Positions 1 through 5,133 of a DNA stretch of 7,594 bases are shown here, piece by piece (the stretch's first letter is position 1; every line of letters starts with the position of its first letter). The notes below the pieces were generated by a model. That model saw only the letters and a program-made list of their open reading frames with translations. It ran no database searches and was not told where the DNA came from. Made by a program: the position numbers and the translations under genes. This DNA is from an uncultured Spartobacteria bacterium (GTDB taxonomy: Bacteria; Verrucomicrobiota; Verrucomicrobiia; Chthoniobacterales; UBA6821), in the NCBI GenBank assembly GCA_903831635.1, contig CAIKYN010000377.1:1-7594 (forward strand), in the 5' to 3' direction.

Positions 1-662
1 GATCCGACCTTCGGATGGGCACGCGAGATGGCCCTGAGAAGGGTTGACTTGCCAGCATTCGGATAACCGACAAGACCAGCAAAAGCGATCGAGCGCATCT
101 CGAGCAAGAACCACCCTTCGTCACCGGGAGTACCCTCGGTAAAACGTCTGGGAGCCTGATTGCGCGAACTCTTGAAGTGAATGTTTCCACGACCCCCTTT
201 TCCTCCGTGACAGATGATGAACTCCTTCCCGACCTCGTCCAAATCGGCGACAAGATCCTCGGGCATCGGATCAGCAAGACCTCTCTTGCCCCGGGGTTCA
301 TCGGAAGGATTCTCCTCTCCGTCGATCAACTCAGGTTCGGCAAAGGGGTCATGAGGCGCTGGAGTCGGGAAGCGGTAGACCAGCGTGCCGACCGGAACAG
401 GAACCACGAGATCGGGTGCCGACTTGCCATGTCGTTGACGAAAGGATCCCTTGCCACCCGGCTTGGCCTTGAGGATGGGTTCAAAGAAAAGATTGGCCAA
501 CTGATCGACATGATTATCAGCACGGAGAATGACATCCCCACCATCGCCACCGTCACCCCCATCGGGACCTCCCTTGGGAATGAATTTCTCACGACGGAAG
601 CTGGCGGAACCATCGCCTCCGTCTCCTGCCTTGGCGTGAACCCTGACTCGATCAATGAACAT
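1..662 (-). CDS. obg: Obg family GTPase, 3' end cut off by the window edge
   Basis: Obg is a ribosome-associated GTPase involved in large-subunit maturation and stress or growth control. The first 220 residues are visible. The glycine-rich Obg fold opens with MFIDRVRVHAKAGDGGDG and runs through FRREKFIPKGGPDGGDGGDGGD (split here as residues 22-31 and 32-43). The GGKGGRGN motif is at residues 153-160. The G1 P-loop GYPNAGKST is at residues 199-207, followed by ISRAHPKVG just before the edge. Switch regions, G3-G5 and any C-terminal domain lie outside. The ATG at 660-662 is chosen because the Obg fold begins there and AAAGG sits 7 nt upstream, the clearest Shine-Dalgarno in the window. It starts 4 bp after the glgM stop, so it is probably co-transcribed. 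Oddity: compared with E. coli ObgE (P-loop glycine at about 166), the P-loop is 33 residues later. The extra length is an acidic, proline-rich stretch between about residues 98 and 138. Family assignment is near certain. Confidence 0.96.
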   Translation of the reverse strand, partial: MFIDRVRVHAKAGDGGDGSASFRREKFIPKGGPDGGDGGDGGDVILRADNHVDQLANLFFEPILKAKPGGKGSFRQRHGKSAPDLVVPVPVGTLVYRFPTPAPHDPFAEPELIDGEENPSDEPRGKRGLADPMPEDLVADLDEVGKEFIICHGGKGGRGNIHFKSSRNQAPRRFTEGTPGDEGWFLLEMRSIAFAGLVGYPNAGKSTLLRAISRAHPKVG

Positions 663-666
663 TCAG

Positions 667-1872
667 TTACCTTTGCAGAAGCTTGGCGTAAAGTCGCTCA
701 GTTTTGCGGGCAATCGCATCCCAGCCAAAGAACTCCTCGGCACGTTTCCGCCCGGCCACACCCATTTTCGAGGCAAGCTCGGGATCGGCCATGAGGAGGT
801 TGATCTTCGCAGCTAGATCGGCAGCAAAGGCAGCTGGATCAGTTGCCTCAAACGGGCTCTCGGTCATCTGAGCCAGCGGGATCAGGAATCCGGTCTCTCC
901 ATCGACGACAACCTCTTTGATGCCACCCACAGCGCTAGCCACTACGGGAGTCCCGCAGGCCATAGCCTCGAGATTGATGATACCGAAAGGCTCATAGATC
1001 GAAGGGCAGACAAAAACTGAGGCACCTGAATAGAGAACGATCGCCTCAGGACGGGTCACCATCTTCTCGATCCAGACAATCTCACCATGATGCTCCCGAG
1101 CGACCGCGATGGCCTGCTGCATCTCGGCGGCGATCTCCGGAGTGTCTGGAGCACCCGCGCAAAGCACCACCTGGAAACCGGGATTCAGATGACGGATTGC
1201 TCTCACCAGATGGATGATCCCCTTCTGTCGAGTGATACGACCGACAAAGAGGACATAGGGGCGATCGGGATCCACACCAAGCGATCGGAGAACCTCAGGG
1301 TTCTCAGTGGGGCGGTATTCGTTCAGATCGATGCCGTTGTGGATCACGCTGAGGCGCTCCTCTTTCACCTTGAAGAGTGAAAGGACATCCTTTCGGGTCT
1401 CCTCGGAGACAGCGATCACGGCATCAGCCATTTCAAGAGCTGTCTTCTCGACCCAGAGACTGAAGTCATAGCCACCACCGAGTTGTTCACGCTTCCAGGG
1501 GCGCAGAGGCTCCAGGGAATGAACGGTGATGACCAGGGGAATGCCATAGTTCAGCTTTGCCATGATACCGCCCAAATGTGTGTACCAGGTGTGGCAATGG
1601 ACAAGATCGGCGGTGATTCCTGCCCCATTAAAATCAACACATCGCCGTGATGCCCCCAGGGGACTCTGCAACGGCTTCGGACATTTCATTTCCGGAGTCC
1701 CCAATCCAAAGCCCTCGACTTGGATATTCCCAATTCTCTCATCCTGATCGCCGAAGCAGCGAACCTCGACCTCCATGAGCTTAGCGAGTTCACGGCTCAG
1801 ATAGTCGACGTGAACACCGGCACCTCCGTAAATGTGTGGAGGATATTCGTTGGTGAGAAGGAGCGTTTTCAT
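667..1872 (-). CDS. glgM: GT4-family glycogen glycosyltransferase, GlgM / actinobacterial GlgA type
   Basis: This 401-residue cytoplasmic GT-B glycosyltransferase probably uses ADP-glucose to extend alpha-1,4-glucan or to make alpha-maltose 1-phosphate. Visible motifs are EYPPHIYGGAGVHV (9-22, N-terminal nucleotide and acceptor loop), HCHTWYTHLGG (92-102), HSLEPLRPWK (118-127), GRITRQKG (211-218, with the phosphate-binding Arg212/Lys217 pair) and YEPFGIINLE (293-302, the E-x7-E retaining GT4 signature). Length and motif order match the Corynebacterium/Mycobacterium GlgA-GlgM type (about 390 residues), not the roughly 480-residue E. coli GT5 GlgA, which starts differently. From knowledge of the family, Mycobacterium GlgM feeds the GlgE maltosyltransferase. 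Whether that pathway exists here cannot be seen, because neither glgE nor glgC is in the window. The ATG at 1870-1872 gives the expected N-terminus but lacks a good Shine-Dalgarno. It follows the sixA stop by 10 bp, suggesting read-through translation within one operon. Plain glycogen synthase is the main alternative name. Confidence 0.9.
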   Translation of the reverse strand: MKTLLLTNEYPPHIYGGAGVHVDYLSRELAKLMEVEVRCFGDQDERIGNIQVEGFGLGTPEMKCPKPLQSPLGASRRCVDFNGAGITADLVHCHTWYTHLGGIMAKLNYGIPLVITVHSLEPLRPWKREQLGGGYDFSLWVEKTALEMADAVIAVSEETRKDVLSLFKVKEERLSVIHNGIDLNEYRPTENPEVLRSLGVDPDRPYVLFVGRITRQKGIIHLVRAIRHLNPGFQVVLCAGAPDTPEIAAEMQQAIAVAREHHGEIVWIEKMVTRPEAIVLYSGASVFVCPSIYEPFGIINLEAMACGTPVVASAVGGIKEVVVDGETGFLIPLAQMTESPFEATDPAAFAADLAAKINLLMADPELASKMGVAGRKRAEEFFGWDAIARKTERLYAKLLQR

Positions 1873-1882
1873 GAGAATACTT

Positions 1883-2353
1883 TTAGAGAAACTTCACGGG
1901 CAGAAGATACTGGAGTTCCCCCGATCCAAACTGGAGTCGCGGGAGGTTCACGCCGATGAGTGAGGCTTTGGCCACTTGAAGGGATTCACTTCGACCCAGT
2001 CCGATCAACGAGGCAATCAGAAGGCTGAAATCCGGTTCATGCCCGACTAGGAGAACTGAACCCAGCTTTGCAAAGCCGGAAAGCTCGGCCAGTGCCGTAT
2101 CGGGACTCATCCCGCAGGCCGCCCACGGAACTTCCGTCAGAGCGGCTTTCCCTAAAAGTCTTGAAACAACCTCCGCTGTCTGTCGCGCACGAACGACAGG
2201 ACTCGTCAGAATGATATCAGGCCGAAGGCACTGCTCTTTCATGAAGCACCCGATCTTGCGCGCTTGCTTCGATCCCTTCTCCGTCAGGCTTCGGGAAAAG
2301 TCATCTGCCTGGTAGGGCTCCGCCTCTGCATGTCGTAGAAGATGAAGAAGCAT
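1883..2353 (-). CDS. sixA: Phosphohistidine phosphatase SixA
   Basis: This 156-residue member of the histidine phosphatase (phosphoglycerate mutase-like) superfamily has the length and motif spacing of SixA, which removes phosphate from histidine in phosphotransfer proteins. The catalytic LLRHAEAE motif is at residues 5-12, with nucleophile His8 and Arg7. Further motifs are LTEKG (23-27), the phosphate-pocket arginines in TSPVVRARQT (50-59), and the second catalytic histidine in VGHEPD (His105). No signal peptide or membrane segment is seen, so it should be cytoplasmic. The start at 2351-2353 places the RH motif seven residues from the N-terminus, as is usual. There is no Shine-Dalgarno. Instead, the region 9-25 nt upstream is one arm of a long inverted repeat (see 2362-2457). 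It is followed closely by glgM and obg. Its target in this organism cannot be inferred from the neighbours. Confidence 0.92.
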   Translation of the reverse strand: MLLHLLRHAEAEPYQADDFSRSLTEKGSKQARKIGCFMKEQCLRPDIILTSPVVRARQTAEVVSRLLGKAALTEVPWAACGMSPDTALAELSGFAKLGSVLLVGHEPDFSLLIASLIGLGRSESLQVAKASLIGVNLPRLQFGSGELQYLLPVKFL

Positions 2354-2484
2354 TTTAGGAATTTAGACTGAAGACTAAGGACTATTAGGCTGGGAGATTG
2401 AAAGCAGAACTGAGGCGGATGAAGTTTTTTGTATTTCCCTTCAGCCTTCAGTCTAAACAGCTTCAGTCTCGAGGCTTCGCCGAG
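2354..2484. other. fabG-sixA spacer with repeated TTCAGTCT-like words
   Basis: This non-coding 131-bp gap lies between two minus-strand genes. It contains several copies of a short related word, with CTTCAG at 2446, 2461 and nearby and the reverse form GACTGAAG at 2366. The word is read as TTCAGCC or TTCAGTCT on the plus strand. A weak stem (GGC/GCC around 2471-2482) follows the fabG stop, but no T-run follows it, so I do not call a terminator. No convincing sigma-70 promoter is seen, so sixA-glgM-obg may be read from fabG or from an unrecognised promoter here. Confidence 0.55.
2362..2457 (-). repeat. Long inverted repeat that can fold as an RNA stem just upstream of sixA
   Basis: TTTAGACTGAAG at 2362-2373 and CTTCAGTCTAAA at 2446-2457 are perfect 12-bp inverted copies. 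In a minus-strand transcript the pairing extends inward to 17 bp (2441-2457 with 2362-2378) through two G-U pairs, leaving a 62-nt loop. On the plus-strand RNA the same two positions would be A-C mismatches, so the longer stem is specific to the transcript that carries sixA. The 3' arm ends 8 nt before the sixA ATG and covers the region where a ribosome would bind. A regulatory role, an RNA-processing site and chance pairing among short repeated words are all possible. Confidence 0.6.
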
Positions 2485-3243
2485 TTACATCGACATGCCG
2501 CCGTCGACTGCCAAAACCTGTCCGGTGATGTATCCGGCGGCAGGGCTGCAGAGGAAGGCAACCGTTGCCGCGATATCTTCGGGCTGGCCGAAGCGGGAGA
2601 GCGGGATCTGTGCCAGAGCACCCTTGCGGACCTCCTCATTCAGGACGGCGGTCATGTCAGTCTCGATGAATCCGGGAGCCACGACATTGACCGTGATGCC
2701 ACGACTGGCGACTTCCTTGGCGAGGGCCTTGGTGAGACCGATCATACCGGCCTTGCTGGCGGCGTAATTGGTCTGACCGGCAAGCCCCATCAGGCCGCTG
2801 ACGGAGCTGATATTGATAATGCGTCCGGAGCGCTGCTTGACCATGGTCCGGAGGACCGAGCGGACGAAGTTGAAGGCCCCCTTGAGATTGGTGTCGAGAA
2901 CAGCATCCCACTCCTCGGAGGACATGCGCATCAGGAGGTTGTCCCGTGTGATTCCGGCATTGTTGACGAGAATATCGGCGCGACCGAAGTCGGCCACAAT
3001 CTGCTCTCCTACCTTCTGGACGGCGTCAAAGTCAGCCACATCGACGGCGTATCCCTTGGCTGATCCGGGACGGATCGCTTCCAATGCAGCAGCCACCTTG
3101 GAGGAGTTGGCCTCGCTGCGACTCACGACAGCAACCTTGGCTCCTGCCTCGACAAAGTAACGGGCGATGGATTCACCAATGCCGCGACCGGCTCCGGTGA
3201 CAATGGCGACTTGATCTTGAAGGGGATGAGTGGAAGTGGTCAT
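2485..3243 (-). CDS. fabG: 3-oxoacyl-[acyl-carrier-protein] reductase FabG
   Basis: This 252-residue classical short-chain dehydrogenase/reductase probably carries out the NADPH-dependent reduction of 3-oxoacyl-ACP in type II fatty acid synthesis. Motifs are TGAGRGIG (16-23, Rossmann cofactor loop), DVAD (68-71), NNAG (94-97), and the catalytic tetrad Asn119 (TNLKG), Ser147 (ISSVSG), Tyr160 and Lys164 (NYAASKAG). PGFIETDM (190-197) and the C-terminal GQVLAVDGGMSM (241-252) are strongly FabG-like. The start at 3241-3243 puts the Rossmann strand at the usual distance. An in-frame extension to 3315 exists but its residues are not SDR-like. No Shine-Dalgarno precedes this ATG, although AAGGAGA lies farther upstream at 3281-3287. 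No acpP, fabD or fabF is adjacent, so a dedicated acetoacetyl-CoA or other SDR role is the alternative, less likely given the motifs. Confidence 0.93.
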   Translation of the reverse strand: MTTSTHPLQDQVAIVTGAGRGIGESIARYFVEAGAKVAVVSRSEANSSKVAAALEAIRPGSAKGYAVDVADFDAVQKVGEQIVADFGRADILVNNAGITRDNLLMRMSSEEWDAVLDTNLKGAFNFVRSVLRTMVKQRSGRIINISSVSGLMGLAGQTNYAASKAGMIGLTKALAKEVASRGITVNVVAPGFIETDMTAVLNEEVRKGALAQIPLSRFGQPEDIAATVAFLCSPAAGYITGQVLAVDGGMSM

Positions 3244-3286
3244 AAAAGATAAAAAATGGATTGGGATACCAGGAATGTGGTCTCCT

Positions 3287-3315
3287 TGGATAGCCCAGCA
3301 CGGACGCATCGGCAA
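3287..3315 (-). promoter_or_regulatory. Weak candidate sigma-70 promoter for fabG
   Basis: On the minus strand, TTGCCG (3310-3315) and TATCCA (3287-3292) are separated by 17 bp and would start transcription about 37 nt before the fabG ATG. Each box departs from the consensus. The site was picked by eye in a divergent spacer where a promoter is expected. The rest of the spacer (3244-3388) must also hold the promoter for the plus-strand pyrophosphorylase gene, for which I found no good match. Confidence 0.2.
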
Positions 3316-3388
3316 CGCTTTCTCAATACAGTGACTAGTTCGAAGAGATGACTTTTCGGCGTGACCCTTGAATCTCGCTCAGTCATTC

Positions 3389-4801
3389 ATGAATGAAAGC
3401 TCCCAGACTATGGAAAGATTTGCCGCATTTGAGAACAAAATGGTCGCCGCTGGAATGGGAAAGGCAGTGATCCGATCCTTTCAACGAAACTACGAGGCCC
3501 TGGTCCGCAACGAGAGCGGCCTGATTCCCGAAGAAACTATCGTTCCTGCCGAAGGGATAGCATCACTGCAGGAGATCTCCAACGGGAACAATCCCGATGC
3601 AGTACTGATGTCTCAAGTGGTGGTGATCAAGCTCAATGGAGGCTTGGGAACAGGCATGGGTTTGCAGGGCCCGAAAAGCCTTCTTCCCGTTCGGGACTCG
3701 ATGAACTTTCTGGATCTGATGGTGAGACAGATCCAGGATTTGCGGAGATCAAGCGGCGCTGCGGTGCGCCTCCTGCTGATGAATAGTTTCAGCACCAGCA
3801 GGGAAACCCTGGCTCATTTGTCTGCATACCGGGACGCAGGACTGGATGAAGCCTCCGAAGTAGAACTGATGCAGAATCAAATCCCTAAGATCGACGCGGC
3901 ATCCATGGAGCCGATTCAGTGGCCAGCCGATCCCGATCTGGAATGGTGTCCCCCGGGTCACGGTGATCTCTACCCGGCATTGGTGGGCAGCGGATGGCTC
4001 GACCGCTTGCTGGCCGATGGAGTCAAATACGCCTTTGTCTCAAACTCTGACAACCTGGGGGCGATTCTTGATCCGACCATTCTGCAGTTCTTTGCGGACT
4101 CCGGGGCCCCTTTCCTCATGGAAGTTACTCGACGAACAGGCGCCGACCGCAAAGGAGGTCATCTCGCAGTCAGAAGAGATGATGGACGTCTGCTTTTACG
4201 TGAGGTCGCACAGTGCCCTGATGCTGATCTCGAAGCTTTCCAGGACATCGATCGGCATCGATATTTTAATACAAACAGCCTTTGGATGCGCCTTGACCTC
4301 CTCAAGAAGCAACTTGAGGCAGATGGGGGAACACTTCCCCTGCCGATGATCCGGAACACCAAGACCGTAGATCCGAGGGATAAAAACTCACCCAAAGTCG
4401 TTCAGTTGGAAACCGCGATGGGTGCGGCAATCGAATGTTTCCAAGGTGCACAGGCCATCGAAGTGCCGCGCAATCGATTTGCCCCGGTAAAAACCACATC
4501 CGATCTTTTTGCCCTGCGCTCGGACGCCTACGAAGTCCTAGCTGATGGTCAAGTGCGCCTGGCAGCTTCGCGGCAGGGAATCCCTCCGTTGATCACCCTC
4601 TCGGAGGAATATAAACTGGTGGATGGAATAGAATCCCTTGGAATTCCGAGTCTTATCAACTGTCGCTCCCTGACGATCCAAGGTCCCGTCCACTTTGAAC
4701 CGGGTGTTGTTCTCTGCGGCGACGTGAGTATTGAAAACCCAAGCCGCACACCGAAAACCGTGCCGACCGGGATTTACGAGAATCAGTCGATGACACTCTG
4801 A
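3389..4801 (+). CDS. UTP-glucose-1-phosphate uridylyltransferase, eukaryotic (UGP2/UDPGP) type
   Basis: This 470-residue protein should make UDP-glucose from UTP and glucose 1-phosphate. It belongs to the UDPGP family typified by human UGP2, not to the bacterial GalU family. Residues (from the ATG at 3389) include the nucleotide-binding NGGLGTGMG (83-91) with GPKS (94-97), PPGHGD (188-193), SNSDNLGA (218-225), KGGH (255-258), NTNSLW (294-299), VVQLETAMGAA (337-347) and PVKTTSDL (366-373, with the conserved lysine 368). The C-terminus (about 428-450) looks like the short left-handed beta-helix that ends this family. All expected motifs are present and the length is normal. The start is uncertain. 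Possible starts are TTG at 3368, ATG at 3389 and ATG at 3410, none with a clear Shine-Dalgarno. I chose the first ATG. The gene is transcribed alone, divergent from fabG and convergent with the transporter gene. UDP-glucose could feed cell-surface or storage polysaccharides. A related UDP-sugar pyrophosphorylase specificity cannot be excluded. Confidence 0.93.
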   Translation: MNESSQTMERFAAFENKMVAAGMGKAVIRSFQRNYEALVRNESGLIPEETIVPAEGIASLQEISNGNNPDAVLMSQVVVIKLNGGLGTGMGLQGPKSLLPVRDSMNFLDLMVRQIQDLRRSSGAAVRLLLMNSFSTSRETLAHLSAYRDAGLDEASEVELMQNQIPKIDAASMEPIQWPADPDLEWCPPGHGDLYPALVGSGWLDRLLADGVKYAFVSNSDNLGAILDPTILQFFADSGAPFLMEVTRRTGADRKGGHLAVRRDDGRLLLREVAQCPDADLEAFQDIDRHRYFNTNSLWMRLDLLKKQLEADGGTLPLPMIRNTKTVDPRDKNSPKVVQLETAMGAAIECFQGAQAIEVPRNRFAPVKTTSDLFALRSDAYEVLADGQVRLAASRQGIPPLITLSEEYKLVDGIESLGIPSLINCRSLTIQGPVHFEPGVVLCGDVSIENPSRTPKTVPTGIYENQSMTL

Positions 4802-4818
4802 GCCCTCGCTTTGCTTCC

Positions 4819-4822
4819 CTAG
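4819..4822. repeat. Left target-site duplication (CTAG) of the MITE
   Basis: CTAG lies immediately outside the left terminal repeat and matches the CTAG at 5130-5133. A 4-bp YTAR-type duplication is the known target preference of the IS5 group. It sits at the centre of a 16-bp perfect palindrome (4813-4828) formed by the flanking GCTTCC and the first bases of the element. That palindrome probably arose by chance at insertion. Confidence 0.7.
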
Positions 4823-4856
4823 GGAAGCGCTGATTTAATCGCATAGAGGCCGTTGC
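4823..4856 (+). repeat. Left terminal inverted repeat of the MITE
   Basis: This 34-bp end pairs with the complement of 5096-5129 at 27 of 34 positions and at 19 of the first 22. The perfect core is the 8-bp ATTTAATC. The mismatches are spread out, as expected for an element that has drifted or whose two ends were never identical. Confidence 0.85.
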
Positions 4857-4914
4857 GGGAAGCCGTAACGGATGCGCAGCAACGGCCGGGCAAGCAATGG
4901 GCCGCGGGTAAGGC

Positions 4915-4958
4915 GGCTTCGCGGGCGCATCCCCTCTGCGGGCTGTAACCGCGAAGCC
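4915..4958 (+). repeat. Internal hairpin of the MITE
   Basis: GGCTTCGCGG (4915-4924) and CCGCGAAGCC (4949-4958) form a perfect 10-bp GC-rich stem with a 24-nt loop. There is no T-run on either side, so it is not a standard intrinsic terminator. It is one of several stems that give the element strong secondary structure. Confidence 0.7.
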
Positions 4959-5095
4959 AACACAGCACCCGGCCTATTATCTCCGCAACCCGAAGGGCTG
5001 ACACCATTTGTCGATTTTTGTGGCGTTGCTTGCTCGGGCGAGACCGCTGCGGGTATCGCCCAGCACTCGTGCCTTCAAAAATCAGCAACTGCTCT

Positions 5096-5129
5096 TCAGC
5101 GGCCGCCATGGGATTAAATAAGCGTTTCC
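5096..5129 (-). repeat. Right terminal inverted repeat of the MITE
   Basis: Read on the minus strand from 5129 inward, this starts GGAAACGCTTATTTAATC, against GGAAGCGCTGATTTAATC at the left end. It directly abuts the CTAG that contains the transporter stop codon. Confidence 0.85.
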
Positions 5130-5133
5130 CTAG
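5130..5133. repeat. Right target-site duplication (CTAG) of the MITE, overlapping a stop codon
   Basis: This is the second copy of the CTAG flanking the element. On the minus strand it supplies the TAG stop (5130-5132) of the transporter gene. The target therefore contained the stop codon, and duplicating it left the protein unchanged. Confidence 0.7.

Larger units (their letters stand above)
4823..5129. mobile_element. 307-bp MITE-like element, probably IS5-group derived
   Basis: This accounts for nearly the whole non-coding gap between two convergent genes. The ends are imperfect inverted copies that begin GGAA-CGCT-ATTTAATC when read inward from either side, and CTAG is repeated directly outside each end. 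It has no transposase gene. The reading frames inside (for example minus 4819-5109) show no recognisable domain, no Shine-Dalgarno, and a stop made by the flanking duplication, so I do not call them genes. The interior is GC-rich and highly self-complementary: 4848-4856 with 4879-4887, 4886-4897 with 5026-5037 (11 of 12), 4915-4924 with 4949-4958, and 5013-5020 with 5076-5083. Terminal repeats starting GGAA together with a CTAG target agree with known IS5-group ends. The assignment to IS5 rests on that resemblance alone. It could be mobilised by a full-length relative elsewhere in the genome. Its hairpins may also end transcription from both neighbouring genes. Confidence 0.82.

Noticed and set aside
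177..794. A 205-codon plus-strand open frame
   Set aside because: It lies antisense to obg and the end of glgM, and its residues show no domain. The obg motifs on the other strand explain the sequence.
2466..2487. A rho-independent terminator after fabG
   Set aside because: The stem is short and bulged and no T-run follows on the minus strand.
2398..3063. A 221-codon plus-strand open frame opposite fabG
   Set aside because: It is antisense to a complete FabG with all catalytic residues and is a codon-bias shadow.
4813..4828. The 16-bp perfect palindrome GCTTCCCTAGGGAAGC as an operator site
   Set aside because: Half comes from the MITE end, the centre is the CTAG duplication, and the outer half is flanking sequence. 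It was probably created at insertion and lies downstream of both genes.
4819..5109. A 96-codon minus-strand open frame inside the MITE, and an overlapping plus-strand frame at 4872-5117
   Set aside because: Neither has a recognisable domain or ribosome-binding site, and the first ends in the duplicated CTAG. They are best explained by GC-rich non-coding element sequence.
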